From positions 2,232,001 to 2,296,000 of the forward strand of contig NZ_CP019966.1 of NCBI RefSeq assembly GCF_003031265.1: a stretch of DNA of 64,000 bases, written 5' to 3'. The translations under genes and the position numbers were made by a program. This DNA comes from Rhodopseudomonas palustris (lineage in GTDB: Bacteria; Pseudomonadota; Alphaproteobacteria; Rhizobiales; Xanthobacteraceae). The notes under the pieces are model-generated. The model worked only from the letters and a program-made list of their open reading frames with translations, did not search any database and was not told where the DNA came from. Shown here in pieces: positions 9,286 through 18,447 of the stretch. Within the stretch, counting starts at the first letter, position 1, and each line of letters starts with the position of its first letter.

Positions 9286-10080
9286 ATGTCTCGCGTAAAG
9301 CTCCTCGCCCTGCAGCTCCTCGTCGCCATCGTCGCGCTGGCGGTGTGGCAGTTGTTCACCACGGTGCCGATCGCCGGCAAGCTGCTGCTGCCACCGTTCT
9401 TCTTCTCGACGCCGGTCGATGTCGCCAAGCAGGTGATCGCCTGGTTCGCCTCCGGCGTGATCTGGAAGCATTTGTGGATCACGTTGCAGGAGTCGCTGCT
9501 CGCCTTCGTGATCGGCTCGCTCGCCGGCGTTCTGGTCGGCTTCTGGTTCGCCCGGCAGCCGCGGGTGGCGGCGGTGTTCGATCCCTATGTGAAGATGGTC
9601 AACGCGCTGCCGCGCGTCGTGCTGGCGCCGATCTTCACGCTGTGGCTGGGGCTTGGGATCTGGTCCAAGGTCGCGCTCGGCGTGACGCTGGTGTTCTTCG
9701 TGGTGTTCTTCAACGTCTATCAGGGCGTCAAGGAAACCAGCGCGACACTGGTCGACAACGCCCGGATGCTCGGGATGAGCGAGCGGCAGATGATGCGCCA
9801 CGTATTTTGGCCGTCGGCGCTGTCCTGGATGTTCTCGTCGCTGCACACCGCAATCGGCTTTGCGGTGGTCGGTGCGGTGGTCGGCGAGTATCTCGGCGCC
9901 GCGGCCGGGCTCGGCTACCTGATCCAGCAGGCCGAAGGGACCTTCGATGTCGCCGGCGTGTTTGCCGGGATGTTCGTGCTGTCGGTGTTCGTGATCCTGA
10001 TCGATCTCGCGGTCAGCCTGGTCGAACGGCGCCTGTTGGTGTGGCGGCCGCAGCCGAGCGGGGCGCAGCAGGCGGACTAG
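9286..10080 (+). CDS. ABC transporter permease, nitrate/sulfonate/taurine type, 264 aa
   Basis: Inner-membrane channel subunit with about six hydrophobic helices. The EAA-like cytoplasmic loop lies around NARMLGMSERQMMRHVFWP, and a C-terminal helix precedes a basic tail. Homologues are SsuC/TauC/NrtB. The ATG at 9286 follows GGAGGGG (9272-9278); an in-frame GTG at 9262 lacks such a site. It is encoded between the ATPase and binding protein of the same importer. The imported anion (sulfonate, nitrate, pyrimidine precursor or aromatic acid) cannot be decided from this gene. Confidence 0.9.
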   Translation: MSRVKLLALQLLVAIVALAVWQLFTTVPIAGKLLLPPFFFSTPVDVAKQVIAWFASGVIWKHLWITLQESLLAFVIGSLAGVLVGFWFARQPRVAAVFDPYVKMVNALPRVVLAPIFTLWLGLGIWSKVALGVTLVFFVVFFNVYQGVKETSATLVDNARMLGMSERQMMRHVFWPSALSWMFSSLHTAIGFAVVGAVVGEYLGAAAGLGYLIQQAEGTFDVAGVFAGMFVLSVFVILIDLAVSLVERRLLVWRPQPSGAQQAD

Positions 10081-10138
10081 AGCAGGGCGCGGCTTTGGCT
10101 TATTGTCCTTGCCGCTTCGTCTGGGGAGAACCAACGCC

Positions 10139-11161
10139 ATGAAGGCCGACTTTCGACACTTCGCTGCGGCGCTCGCCGCGATCCTGCTCACCGCCGGCGC
10201 CGCTCAGGCGCAGAGCAAGGTGACGATCGCGATCGGCGGCGGCGCCTGCCTGTGCTATCTGCCGACCGTGCTGGCCAAGCAGCTCGGCGAGTACGACAAG
10301 GCCGGGCTCAACGTCGAACTGGTCGACCTCAAGGGCGGCTCGGATGCGCTCAAAGCCGTGCTCGGCGGGAGCGCCGACGTCGTCTCCGGCTATTTCGACC
10401 ATACCGTCAACCTCGCCGCGAAGAAGCAGGAGATGCAGAGCTTCGTGGTGTACGACCGCTATCCCGGTCTGGTGCTGGCGGTGTCTCCGGCCCACACCGC
10501 GGAGATCAAGTCGATCAAGGATCTCGCCGGCAAGAAGGTCGGTGTCAGCGCCCCAGGCTCGTCGACCGATTTCTTCCTGAAGTATCAGCTGAAGAAGAAC
10601 GGCATCGATCCGAACAACGTCTCGGTGGTCGGTGTCGGCCTCGGCGCCACCGCGGTAGCGGCGATGCAGCAGGGCCAGATCGACGCCGCGGTGATGCTCG
10701 ATCCGGCGGTGACGATCCTGCAGGCGGCGCATGCCGACCTCCGCATCCTCAGCGACACCCGCACCGAGCACGACACCCGCGAGGTGTTCGGCGGCGACTA
10801 TCCGGGCGGCGCGCTGTACGCCACCACGGCCTGGATCAAGGCGCATCCGAACGAGGCGCTGGGGCTGACCAAGGCGATCCTCGGCACGCTGAGCTGGATC
10901 CACGCGCATTCGGCTGAGGAGATCGCCGATAAGATGCCGGCCAACATCGTCGGCAAGGACAAGGCGCAGTACGTCGCGGCGCTGAAGAACACGATCCCGA
11001 TGTACTCGACCACCGGGCTGATGGACCCGAAGGGGGCAGATGCCGTGCTGGCGGTGTTCAGCGTCGGCTCACCGGACGTGGCGAAGGCCAATATCGACGT
11101 CACCAAGACTTACACCAACGCCTTCGTCGAACAGGCGAAGGCGGCCGGTCCCGCCAAATAA
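10139..11161 (+). CDS. ABC transporter substrate-binding protein, NMT1/SsuA-like, 340 aa
   Basis: Periplasmic receptor of the importer. A Sec signal peptide of about 25 residues ends at AAQAQS. The mature part starts KVTIAIGGGACLCYLPTVLA and continues with the two-lobed NMT1/SsuA-like fold. The LCY motif near residue 40 and the GGSDALKAVLGGSADVVSG stretch are typical of this family. The ATG at 10139 is preceded by GGGGAGAACC. The Cys pair in the mature N-terminus (residues 38 and 40) is an unusual detail and might bear on ligand binding. Ligand identity is open. Confidence 0.88.
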   Translation: MKADFRHFAAALAAILLTAGAAQAQSKVTIAIGGGACLCYLPTVLAKQLGEYDKAGLNVELVDLKGGSDALKAVLGGSADVVSGYFDHTVNLAAKKQEMQSFVVYDRYPGLVLAVSPAHTAEIKSIKDLAGKKVGVSAPGSSTDFFLKYQLKKNGIDPNNVSVVGVGLGATAVAAMQQGQIDAAVMLDPAVTILQAAHADLRILSDTRTEHDTREVFGGDYPGGALYATTAWIKAHPNEALGLTKAILGTLSWIHAHSAEEIADKMPANIVGKDKAQYVAALKNTIPMYSTTGLMDPKGADAVLAVFSVGSPDVAKANIDVTKTYTNAFVEQAKAAGPAK

Positions 11162-11168
11162 CGCTGCA

Positions 11169-11885
11169 ATGAGCTCATCGCCGCCCGTTACTATCCACCG
11201 CGTCGGCCAGTTGGACCTCTGGGTCAGCGACTACGCGTGGCGATTCGCAGAGGCGCGCCGCGCCGACATCGATGCGCATTTCGAACGCCGGCAGGCCGAG
11301 CAGCCGAAGCTGTGGAACGGACGCGTGCTGATGGCGCGCCGGCCGCAGTTCGATGGCCCGTACTTCAGCGCCGAGTTCTTCGAAACCGACTTCGCCAGCT
11401 TCATGTGCTGGCGTGAATGGGAGTTTCCCGACGCCTCCGTGTTCAACGGCTTCGGCATGGGTGTGCTTCGCGCCAGCGACGGCGCGATCCTGCTCGGCGA
11501 GATGGGCGCCCACACTGCCAATGCCGGCCGGGTGTACTTTCCCGGCGGCACGCCGGACCCGTCCGACGTCCGCAACCGCCGGCTGGAGATGGCCTCCAGC
11601 GTGGCGCGCGAGGTGAAGGAAGAGACCGGGCTGACGCGGTTCGATTACCACGCCGCCGATCACTGGCACTGCGTCGAGGCCGGCGCCTCCGTGGCGATGC
11701 TGCGGATTCTGGATGTGGATCAGCCGGGCGAGGCGCTGAAGGCCCGGGTCGAAAAGCATCTGGCGAAAGAGGAACTGCCGGAGTTCAGCCGGATGTATCT
11801 GGTGCGTTCGAAGGACGATTTCCTGCCCTCGATGCCACGCTTCGTCACCGCCTTTCTGACGATGCTGCTGCGCGGCGAGGACTAA
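11169..11885 (+). CDS. Nudix hydrolase-like protein, 238 aa
   Basis: Starts at the ATG at 11169, seven bases after the binding-protein stop, so it is probably cotranscribed. The second half carries a Nudix signature, GGTPDPSD followed by REVKEETGL near residues 145-150. The REUxEExGU core is intact, but the upstream Glu is displaced by one residue relative to the MutT spacing. The N-terminal 90 residues form a family-specific region. Members hydrolyse nucleoside diphosphates linked to another group; the substrate here is unknown. A link to the importer is only positional. Confidence 0.75.
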   Translation: MSSSPPVTIHRVGQLDLWVSDYAWRFAEARRADIDAHFERRQAEQPKLWNGRVLMARRPQFDGPYFSAEFFETDFASFMCWREWEFPDASVFNGFGMGVLRASDGAILLGEMGAHTANAGRVYFPGGTPDPSDVRNRRLEMASSVAREVKEETGLTRFDYHAADHWHCVEAGASVAMLRILDVDQPGEALKARVEKHLAKEELPEFSRMYLVRSKDDFLPSMPRFVTAFLTMLLRGED

Positions 11886-11897
11886 TTACTTTCCCAA

Positions 11898-11930
11898 CCG
11901 TCATGGCCGGGACCGGCCACGACGGTCTTT
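11898..11930. terminator. Bidirectional terminator between Nudix gene and bioB
   Basis: CCGTCATGGCCGG (11898-11910) pairs with CCGGCCACGACGG (11913-11925) with one mismatch, then TCTTT. It lies between two convergent genes. The arms resemble a dispersed repeat common in this bacterial family, so it may be a repeat used as a terminator. Confidence 0.65.
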
Positions 11931-11941
11931 GGGGGCGCGTC

Positions 11942-12952
11942 TCAGCTGTGCGCGTGGACGCCGAGGTCGTCGCGCGGGGTGATGCCGAGGCGGTTGAACA
12001 GCGCGCGGTCCTTGCTGTCGCCCGGGTTCGGAGTGGTCAGCAGGGTGTCACCGATGAAGATCGAGTTGGCGCCGGCGAGGAAGCACAGCGCCTGCATCTC
12101 GTCGCTCATCGCGGTGCGGCCGGCGGCGAGGCGGACATCCGACTTCGGCATCATGATGCGCGCCAGCGCGATGGTGCGGACGAATTCGAACGGATCGACC
12201 GGCGTCGCGGTCTGGGCGATCGGGGTGCCCTCGATCGGGATCAGCATGTTGATCGGCACGCTCTCCGGATGCTGCGGCAGGTTGGCGAGCGTCCGCAGCA
12301 TCTCGACACGGTCGGTCGGCTTCTCGCCGAGGCCGAGGATGCCGCCGCAGCACACCTTGATGCCGGCGTCCTGGACCTTCTCCAGCGTATCGAGGCGGTC
12401 GCCGAAGCTGCGGGTCTTCACCACCGAGGCGTAAAACTCTTCCGAGGTGTCGATGTTGTGGTTGTAGTAGTCGAGGCCGGCGTCGGCGAGCTGCTTGGCC
12501 TGATCGTCGGTCAGCATGCCGAGCGTCATGCAGGCTTCCATGCCGAGCGCCTTGACGCCCTTCACCATCTCGATCACCGGCGCCATGTCACGCTCCTTCG
12601 GCGAACGCCAGGCTGCGCCCATGCAATAGCGCGTCGCGCCGGCGTCGCGAGCCGCCTTGGCGGCCTCGATCACCTTAGCCGGCTCCATCAGCTTGGAGGC
12701 GGGCAGGGCGGTATCGTGATGGGCGGATTGGCTGCAATAGCCGCAATCCTCGGCGCAGCCGCCGGTCTTGACGTTGAGCAGCTGATTGCACTGGACCTGG
12801 TTCGGATCGAAGGTCTGGCGGTGAATCGTCTGCGCCCGGAACATCAGGTCGGCGAACGGCGCATGATAGATCGCCGCGGCTTCCTCGCGGGTCCAGTCGT
12901 GGCGGATGGTGGGGCTGGCGGCGGCAAGCGTGGAATGGGCGATCGAGTTCAA
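11942..12952 (-). CDS. bioB: Biotin synthase, 336 aa
   Basis: Radical-SAM enzyme inserting sulfur into dethiobiotin. The SAM-cluster motif CxxxCxxC is CAEDCGYC at residues 66-73. The second-cluster and substrate region includes [22 protein letters not shown] and the RLAAGR segment carrying the [2Fe-2S] Arg ligand. The start is placed at a TTG (12952), giving MNSIAHS, because CGGAGC lies about nine bases upstream; the only longer in-frame start (13024) adds an Arg/Trp-rich stretch unlike BioB. No other bio gene is adjacent. Its 5' region diverges from the leuA leader. Confidence 0.95.
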   Translation of the reverse strand: MNSIAHSTLAAASPTIRHDWTREEAAAIYHAPFADLMFRAQTIHRQTFDPNQVQCNQLLNVKTGGCAEDCGYCSQSAHHDTALPASKLMEPAKVIEAAKAARDAGATRYCMGAAWRSPKERDMAPVIEMVKGVKALGMEACMTLGMLTDDQAKQLADAGLDYYNHNIDTSEEFYASVVKTRSFGDRLDTLEKVQDAGIKVCCGGILGLGEKPTDRVEMLRTLANLPQHPESVPINMLIPIEGTPIAQTATPVDPFEFVRTIALARIMMPKSDVRLAAGRTAMSDEMQALCFLAGANSIFIGDTLLTTPNPGDSKDRALFNRLGITPRDDLGVHAHS

Positions 12953-13221
12953 CGTCGGTGCTCCGGTCGGGGTCGTTCGGCTGGTGCACAGCCATAAGCG
13001 GTTTCGGCGGGTGAAGAAACCCACGGCGACGCATCGCCAGCCCGACCATGGTTTAGGTCAGGGTTTCTGACGCTTTATCAGGGCTTTTGCCCACGATTTG
13101 GCGTTGCGAAACAGTGGCGAGGTCGTTTACAAGACTATCCGTTCGGTCCGTCGGACTCTTGCGTCAACCTAACGCTCTTTTAGCGGTTGTCGCCGACGAT
13201 AGGACCCTGAAGGTGTCGGGA
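12953..13221. other. Divergent bioB-leuA intergenic region
   Basis: About 270 bases between the bioB start and the proposed leuA leader peptide. It must hold the promoters of both. It is less GC-rich around 13060-13190. No convincing -35/-10 pair or protein-binding palindrome could be fixed by eye. Confidence 0.4.
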
Positions 13222-13371
13222 ATGACGATTGGCAGCGGCAGCATTGGAATGGAAGGAACGGCGATCACCGCCGCGTCCGCGATTCCGGCTGTGCTGATTC
13301 CGACCGCCGCCGCTTTCGAAGCGCTCGAGACCCTCGCGCTTGGCGGGCTGCTGCTTCTTAGCCGCCCCTGA
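13222..13371 (+). CDS. Putative leuA leader peptide, 49 aa, with Leu-Leu-Leu-Leu before the stop
   Basis: The open frame from the ATG at 13222 (alternative ATG at 13249) runs to TGA at 13369-13371, about 100 bases before leuA. The last residues are LALGGLLLLSRP, with four consecutive Leu codons (CTG CTG CTT CTT) at 13348-13359. The preceding part is rich in Ile, Val and Leu (AIPAVLIP). The stop codon lies inside the first arm of a stem-loop, and alternative pairing is possible downstream. This is the classic layout of ribosome-mediated attenuation sensing leucyl-tRNA. AAGGTG precedes the ATG. Which start is used is uncertain. Confidence 0.65.
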   Translation: MTIGSGSIGMEGTAITAASAIPAVLIPTAAAFEALETLALGGLLLLSRP

Positions 13372-13457
13372 GGGCCGTCTGGGCAGTTTTGCCTGGGCAC
13401 TCAGGGGATCGCACGACAGCCAGGCCCTCATGCGCCCGCGCGGCGCCCCGACCAAAG
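13365..13457 (+). promoter_or_regulatory. leuA attenuator: mutually exclusive stem-loops
   Basis: CCCCTGAG (13365-13372) pairs perfectly with CTCAGGGG (13400-13407). Alternatively GAGGGCCGTCTGG (13370-13382) pairs with CCAGGCCCTC (13420-13429), with a 3-base bulge. The two pairings share 13370-13372 and cannot both form. A further GC-rich hairpin (GCGCC/GGCGC) follows near 13432-13446, ahead of AAAGGAC and a T-run at 13462-13466 just before leuA. Ribosome stalling on the Leu codons at 13348-13359 would block the first stem. Whether the switch acts on transcription or on the leuA ribosome-binding site is not clear from sequence. Confidence 0.6.
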
Positions 13458-13467
13458 GACATTTTTC

Positions 13468-15042
13468 ATGACCACCACCACCCAGTCCGAACAGGACCGC
13501 GTCATCATTTTCGACACCACCTTGCGCGACGGCGAGCAGTGCCCCGGCGCCACCATGACATTCGAGGAGAAGCTGAACGTCGCCCGGATGCTCGACGACA
13601 TGGGCGTCGACGTGATCGAGGCCGGCTACCCGTTCGCCTCCGATGGTGACTTCGAGGCGGTGCATGAAATCGCCAAGCGCTCGAAGAATTCGGTGATTTG
13701 CGGCTTGTCGCGTGCGGCCCACAAGGACATCGACCGCTGCGCCGAGGCGATCAAGCCGGCCGAGCGCGGCCGTATTCATACCTTCCTGTCCACCTCGCCG
13801 GTGCACATGAAGTACAAGCTGCAGATGGACGCCGCGCAGGTCTACGAGATGGTGATCTCGTCGGTGACCCGCGCCCGCAACCACACCGACGACGTCGAAT
13901 GGTCGGCGGAAGATGCCACCCGTACCGAGTTCGATTTCCTGTGCCGCTGCATCGAGGCGGCGATCAAAGCCGGCGCCACCACCATCAACTTGCCGGACAC
14001 CGTCGGCTACGCGGTGCCGGAGGAATATCGTGAGCTGTTCCGCAAGGTTCGTGAGACGGTGCCGAATTCCGACAAGGCGCGGTTCTCGGTCCACTGCCAT
14101 AACGACCTCGGCATGGCGGTCGCCAATTCGATGGCCGGCGTCGCTGGCGGCGCCCGCCAGATCGAATGCACCATCAACGGCATCGGCGAGCGCGCCGGTA
14201 ACGCCGCCTTGGAAGAGGTGGTGATGGCGATGCGGGTGCGGCAGGACAAGTTGCCGTACTGGAACCGGATCGAGTCGACGATGCTGACTCACGCCTCCAA
14301 GACCGTATCGGCGGCGACCTCGTTCCCGGTGCAGTACAACAAGGCGATCGTCGGCCGGAACGCGTTCGCGCACGAGAGCGGCATCCACCAAGATGGCATG
14401 ATCAAGAACGCCCAGACCTACGAGATCATGACGCCCGAAACGGTGGGCGTGAAGGGCACCTCGCTGGTGATGGGCAAGCACTCCGGCCGCGCCGGCTTGA
14501 TCCACAAGCTGGAAGAGTTGGGCTACAAGCTGTCCCGCAACCAGATCGAGGACGTGTTCGTGCGGTTCAAGGCTTTGGCCGACCGCAAGAAGGACGTCTA
14601 CGACGAGGACATCGAGGCCTTGGTCGACGAGCAGCTGCTGCACGGCCAGGACCAGATCAAGCTGATGTCGCTGACGGTGATCGCCGGCACCCATGGCCCG
14701 CAGCGCGCCACCATGAAGCTGGACGTCGACGGCCAGATCCGGATTGAGGAAGCCGAAGGCAACGGCCCGGTGGACGCGGTGTTCAACTGCATCAAGGCGC
14801 TGGTGCCGCACGATGCCAAGTTGGAACTGTATCAGGTGCATGCCGTCACCGAGGGCACCGACGCGCAGGCGGAAGTATCGGTCCGGCTGAGCCATGAAGG
14901 CCGCTCGATGACCGCGCGCGCAGCCGATCCCGACACCTTGGTGGCCTCGGCGAAGGCTTACCTGGGCGCGCTCAACAAAATCGTCGCCAAGCGTCAGCGC
15001 AGCGTGCGCGAAGATGCGCCGACGGTGGCCGTCGCCGGCTGA
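13468..15042 (+). CDS. leuA: 2-isopropylmalate synthase, 524 aa
   Basis: First committed enzyme of leucine synthesis, condensing acetyl-CoA with 2-oxoisovalerate. The HMGL-like TIM barrel opens with [16 protein letters not shown] near residue 13 and contains the metal ligands of [13 protein letters not shown] and the [14 protein letters not shown] signature. A linker (GKHSGRAG) leads to the C-terminal LeuA dimer/leucine-feedback domain from about residue 370. Length is typical of the long bacterial form, so allosteric inhibition by leucine is expected. AAAGGAC lies eight bases before the ATG. Expression is probably also controlled by the upstream leader. Confidence 0.97.
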   Translation: MTTTTQSEQDRVIIFDTTLRDGEQCPGATMTFEEKLNVARMLDDMGVDVIEAGYPFASDGDFEAVHEIAKRSKNSVICGLSRAAHKDIDRCAEAIKPAERGRIHTFLSTSPVHMKYKLQMDAAQVYEMVISSVTRARNHTDDVEWSAEDATRTEFDFLCRCIEAAIKAGATTINLPDTVGYAVPEEYRELFRKVRETVPNSDKARFSVHCHNDLGMAVANSMAGVAGGARQIECTINGIGERAGNAALEEVVMAMRVRQDKLPYWNRIESTMLTHASKTVSAATSFPVQYNKAIVGRNAFAHESGIHQDGMIKNAQTYEIMTPETVGVKGTSLVMGKHSGRAGLIHKLEELGYKLSRNQIEDVFVRFKALADRKKDVYDEDIEALVDEQLLHGQDQIKLMSLTVIAGTHGPQRATMKLDVDGQIRIEEAEGNGPVDAVFNCIKALVPHDAKLELYQVHAVTEGTDAQAEVSVRLSHEGRSMTARAADPDTLVASAKAYLGALNKIVAKRQRSVREDAPTVAVAG

Positions 15043-15097
15043 TGCGTGAATAAGTCGCACAACCGCGGCTGACAGCTACAACTTCTGGAACGGTTCG

Positions 15098-15129
15098 AAA
15101 GGGCGATGCCGCTGTGCATCGCCCTTTTT
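15098..15129 (+). terminator. Rho-independent terminator of leuA
   Basis: AAAGGGCGATGC (15098-15109) and GCATCGCCCTTT (15116-15127) form a perfect 12-bp stem with loop CGCTGT. The run of Ts continues to 15129. This is the clearest intrinsic terminator in the window. Confidence 0.92.
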
Positions 15130-15146
15130 CCGCGTTGCAGCAGTTG

Positions 15147-15175
15147 TTGACGGCGACCCTGCGAAGGGGCAATAG
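15147..15175 (+). promoter_or_regulatory. Candidate sigma70 promoter for dctPQM
   Basis: TTGACG (15147-15152) and CAATAG (15170-15175) are separated by 17 bases, about 90 bases before the dctP start and directly after the leuA terminator. The -35 match is strong and the -10 is partial. Confidence 0.45.
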
Positions 15176-15265
15176 CCTTTCGTAGTGCTTCTCTGTATTG
15201 GTGCGGCTGGTAATCGAACGGGGCGGGGACGCGGGTGCGTTCCTCATAAGGAATCGGGAGAAAAC

Positions 15266-16270
15266 ATGCGTAAATCCATTCTAGCACTCGCATCGATCGC
15301 CGTGCTCGGGCTCGTCGGCCCGGCCGCCGCGCAGTCGCCGATCGTCATCAAGTTCAGCCATGTGGTGGCGCCCAACACGCCGAAGGGCATGGCCGCCGAT
15401 AAGTTCAAAGAGCTCGCCGAGAAGTACACCGACGGCAAGGTCAAGGTCGAAGTCTATCCGAACTCGCAGCTGTTCAAGGACAAGGAAGAGCTCGACGCGC
15501 TGAAGCTCGGCGCTGTGCAGATGCTCGCGCCCTCGATCTCGAAGTTCGGCCCGGCCGGCGTGAAGGAATTCGAAGTCTTCGATCTGCCCTACATCCTGCC
15601 GGACATCGCCGCGCTGCGGAAGGTGACCAACGGTCCGGTCGGCGCCAAGCTGTTCAAGCTGCTCGATTCCAAGGGCATCACCGGTCTCGCTTATTGGGAC
15701 AACGGCTTCAAGATCATGAGCGCGAACAAGAAGCTGATCGCGCCGGAAGACTACAAGGGCCTGAAGTTCCGGATTCAGTCGTCGAAGGTGCTCGACGCTC
15801 AGTTCCGCGCGCTGGGCGCGATCCCGCAGGTGCTGGCGTTCTCCGAAGTGTATCAGGCGCTGCAGACCGGCGTCGTCGACGGCCAGGAGAACACGCCGTC
15901 GAACATGTACACCCAGAAGATGCACGAAGTGCAGAAGTACACCACCGTCACCAACCACGGCTACATCGGCTACGCGGTGATCGTGAACAAGCAGTTCTGG
16001 GACGGCATCCCGGCCGACGTCCGTGCGCAGCTCGACAAGGCGATGAAGGAAGCCACCGAATTCGGCAACAGCCAGTCGCAGAAGGAAAACGAGGAAGCCC
16101 TCGAGGAGATGAAGAAGTCGGGTAAGACCGAGATCATCACCCTGACGCCGGAGCAGAACCTCGCGATGCGCAAGGCGATGGCGCCGGTGTACGACGACGT
16201 CGGCGGCCGCGTCGGCAAGGCTCTGATCGAAGAGTTCATCAAGGAAAGCGGCGGCGGTCCGACCAAGTAA
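15266..16270 (+). CDS. dctP: TRAP transporter solute-binding protein DctP, 334 aa
   Basis: Periplasmic receptor of a tripartite ATP-independent importer. A Sec signal peptide ends at GPAAAQS and is followed by the DctP/TAXI-type fold (IVIKFSHVVAPNTPKGMAADKF). The conserved carboxylate-binding Arg lies in the KFRIQSS stretch near residue 167, and the ENTPSNMYTQK segment is typical of C4-dicarboxylate members. The ATG at 15266 follows AGGAATCGGGAG. Ligands are probably dicarboxylates such as malate, succinate or fumarate, energised by an ion gradient. The membrane subunits follow after a strong hairpin. Confidence 0.92.
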   Translation: MRKSILALASIAVLGLVGPAAAQSPIVIKFSHVVAPNTPKGMAADKFKELAEKYTDGKVKVEVYPNSQLFKDKEELDALKLGAVQMLAPSISKFGPAGVKEFEVFDLPYILPDIAALRKVTNGPVGAKLFKLLDSKGITGLAYWDNGFKIMSANKKLIAPEDYKGLKFRIQSSKVLDAQFRALGAIPQVLAFSEVYQALQTGVVDGQENTPSNMYTQKMHEVQKYTTVTNHGYIGYAVIVNKQFWDGIPADVRAQLDKAMKEATEFGNSQSQKENEEALEEMKKSGKTEIITLTPEQNLAMRKAMAPVYDDVGGRVGKALIEEFIKESGGGPTK

Positions 16271-16281
16271 CATTTGCGAAC

Positions 16282-16309
16282 GGGCGCCCGCGTTTCGACG
16301 CGGGCGCCC
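16282..16309 (+). terminator. 12-bp UUCG hairpin between dctP and dctQ
   Basis: GGGCGCCCGCGT (16282-16293), loop TTCG, ACGCGGGCGCCC (16298-16309). It has a perfect stem and the exceptionally stable UUCG tetraloop, followed by TCTGCTTTT. It probably ends most transcripts after dctP or protects their 3' end. Either would give more binding protein than membrane subunits. Confidence 0.8.
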
Positions 16310-16408
16310 TCTGCTTTTGCCGGACCGCAGGGGCTGCGGGACTGGAATCAAGCGACGGCCGTCTTCTCGTCCTCACCGCAGCGACCGGCCGATCCACAGG
16401 GGGAATCT

Positions 16409-16993
16409 ATGGTCCTGCGCATCCTGGACAGGCTCGAGGAAATTCTGATTGCCACGATGATCGGCGGCGCCACGCTGCTGATTTTCATCGCGGTGATGCA
16501 CCGCTATCTGGTCGGCATCCCAATCCTCTATCCGATCCTGTTTCCGATCGACCTGTCGTGGGCGCAGGAACTGTGCATCTACATGTTCGTGTGGATGGCG
16601 AAGTTCGGTGCCGCCTACGGCGTGCGCACCGGCATCCATGTCGGCGTCGACGTGCTGGTCAACGTGATGCGTCCGAACCTGCGCAAGGCGACGATCCTGT
16701 TCGGTCTGTTCTGCGGCGCGTTCTTCACCTTCATCATCGGCTCGATGGGCGCCAAATTCGTCTACGGCCTGATCGATACCAACCAGACCTCGCCGGATCT
16801 CGAGATCCCGAGCTGGATCGTTTATCTCTGCATTCCGCTCGGTTCCTATCTGATGTGCTTCCGCTTCCTCCAGGTCGCCTACCACTTCTGGCGCCATGAT
16901 CATCTGCCGCATCACGACCACGGTCAGGTCGAGGGCATCGACGAACCACATATGCCCGGGTCCGCGGCCGCAGCGGCGGAGGCGGTGCGATGA
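16409..16993 (+). CDS. dctQ: TRAP transporter small membrane subunit DctQ, 194 aa
   Basis: Four hydrophobic helices. The first starts around residue 12 and the second contains SWAQELCIYMFVWMAKFGAAYG, the conserved DctQ loop. A hydrophilic, His-rich C-terminal tail (HDHLPHHDHG) follows the last helix. The ATG at 16409 is preceded by AGGGGGAATCT; upstream in-frame starts would extend through the intergenic hairpin region. The stop overlaps the dctM start (ATGA). DctQ joins DctM to form the integral membrane complex. Confidence 0.92.
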   Translation: MVLRILDRLEEILIATMIGGATLLIFIAVMHRYLVGIPILYPILFPIDLSWAQELCIYMFVWMAKFGAAYGVRTGIHVGVDVLVNVMRPNLRKATILFGLFCGAFFTFIIGSMGAKFVYGLIDTNQTSPDLEIPSWIVYLCIPLGSYLMCFRFLQVAYHFWRHDHLPHHDHGQVEGIDEPHMPGSAAAAAEAVR

Positions 16994-18315
16994 ACACCGC
17001 AATCATCTTCGGGCTGCTGATCGCTCTGATGCTGACCGGCATGCCGATCTCGATCGCGCTCGGTCTCACCGTGCTGTCGTTCGTCGTGCTGATGACCAAC
17101 GTGCCGATGGAAGCGGTGTCGTTGAAGCTGTTCACCGGCATCGAGAACTTCGAGATCATGGCGATCCCGTTCTTCATCCTGGCCGGCAACTTCCTGACCC
17201 ACGGCGGCGTCGCCCGCCGCATGATCAACTTCGCTACCACGATGGTCGGCCACTGGTACGGTGGCCTCGGCTTGGCCGGCGTGATGGCCTGCGCGCTGTT
17301 CGCCGCGGTTTCGGGTTCCTCACCCGCGACCGTGATCGCGATCGGCTCGATCATGCTGCCGGCGATGGTGAAGCAGGGCTTCCCGAAGCGGTTCGGCGCC
17401 GGCGTCATCACCACCTCGGGCGCCCTCGGCATCCTGATCCCGCCGTCCATTGTCATGGTGGTGTATGCGGTGGCGACCGGCGGTTCGATCGCGCTCGATC
17501 CGGACGGCAATCGCGTGTCGTCGGCCTCGGTCGGCCAGCTGTTCATGGCCGGCGTCATTCCCGGCATCATGCTGGCCTCGCTGCTCGGCCTCACGACCTT
17601 CTACCGCGCCTGGAAGCACGACTATCCGCGGCTGCCGAAGGCGAGCTGGGCCGAGCGGTTCGACGCGTTCCGCAAGTGCGTTTGGGGCCTCCTGCTGATC
17701 GTGATCGTGCTCGGCGGCATCTATGCCGGCATGTTCACCCCGACCGAAGCGGCGGCGATCAGTGCGGTGTACGCCTTCATCATCGCAGTGTTCGTCTATC
17801 GCGACATGCGCCTGCGCGATGTCCCGCGGGTGCTGCTCGGCTCGGCCAACATGAGCGCGATGATCCTCTACATCATCACCAACGCCGTGCTGTTCTCGTT
17901 CCTGATGGCCAACGAAAACATCCCGCAGCAGATCGCGACCTGGATGTCGACCGCGGGCGTGAACTGGGTCTGGTTCCTGCTGGTGGTGAACATCCTGCTG
18001 CTGCTCGCCGGCAACGTGATGGAGGCGACCTCGATCGTGCTGATCATGGCGCCGATCCTGTTCCCGGTGGCGGTGAAGCTCGGCATTCACCCGGTCCATC
18101 TCGGTATCCTGATGGTGGTGAACATGGAGGTCGGCATGTGCCACCCGCCAGTCGGCCTCAACCTCTACGTCGCCTCCGGCATCGCCAAAATGGGCATTAC
18201 CGAGCTGACGGTGGCGGTGATGCCGTGGCTGCTCACCATGCTGGCGTTCCTGGCGGTGGTCACTTACGTGCCCGAGATCTCGCTGTGGCTGCCGCGGATG
18301 CTCGGTATGTTGTAG
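16990..18315 (+). CDS. dctM: TRAP transporter large permease DctM, 441 aa
   Basis: Main transport subunit with about twelve helices of the ion transporter superfamily. It has the N-terminal LALMLTGMPISIALG, repeated hairpin-loop regions around AVSGSSPATVIAIGSIMLPAM and FTPTEAAAISAVYAF, and a conserved C-terminal HPPVGLNLYVASGI. Length is standard. Overlap with dctQ by four bases indicates translational coupling. Together with dctP and dctQ this completes one importer. Confidence 0.95.
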   Translation: MNTAIIFGLLIALMLTGMPISIALGLTVLSFVVLMTNVPMEAVSLKLFTGIENFEIMAIPFFILAGNFLTHGGVARRMINFATTMVGHWYGGLGLAGVMACALFAAVSGSSPATVIAIGSIMLPAMVKQGFPKRFGAGVITTSGALGILIPPSIVMVVYAVATGGSIALDPDGNRVSSASVGQLFMAGVIPGIMLASLLGLTTFYRAWKHDYPRLPKASWAERFDAFRKCVWGLLLIVIVLGGIYAGMFTPTEAAAISAVYAFIIAVFVYRDMRLRDVPRVLLGSANMSAMILYIITNAVLFSFLMANENIPQQIATWMSTAGVNWVWFLLVVNILLLLAGNVMEATSIVLIMAPILFPVAVKLGIHPVHLGILMVVNMEVGMCHPPVGLNLYVASGIAKMGITELTVAVMPWLLTMLAFLAVVTYVPEISLWLPRMLGML

Positions 18316-18331
18316 TTGGTGTCCGTTCGTT

Positions 18332-18344
18332 TCGGTCTGCTAAC
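18332..18344 (+). promoter_or_regulatory. Shared 13-mer motif upstream of the Spy-like gene
   Basis: TCGGTCTGCTAAC, with GTTGGTGT at 18315-18322. The same two blocks occur, five bases closer together, at 37639-37663 upstream of the first RND efflux operon. It is a candidate response-regulator target or shared promoter element. Confidence 0.4.
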
Positions 18345-18447
18345 AGCACATTACATCTTGGTAATACGGCCTCGTCTGTCCAATCGTTAAGTTGAAGCCG
18401 CCGGGCAGGGCGCTCATCTTCATGGCTACCTTTTGAAGGAGGTTGCC

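Noticed and set aside
11417..12997. 526-codon plus-strand frame across the Nudix end and bioB
   Set aside because: Antisense to bioB, which has intact CxxxCxxC and substrate motifs. The frame is composition noise.
13180..15060. 626-codon minus-strand frame opposite leuA
   Set aside because: Shadow of leuA; rich in His, Arg and Gln and without homology-like motifs.
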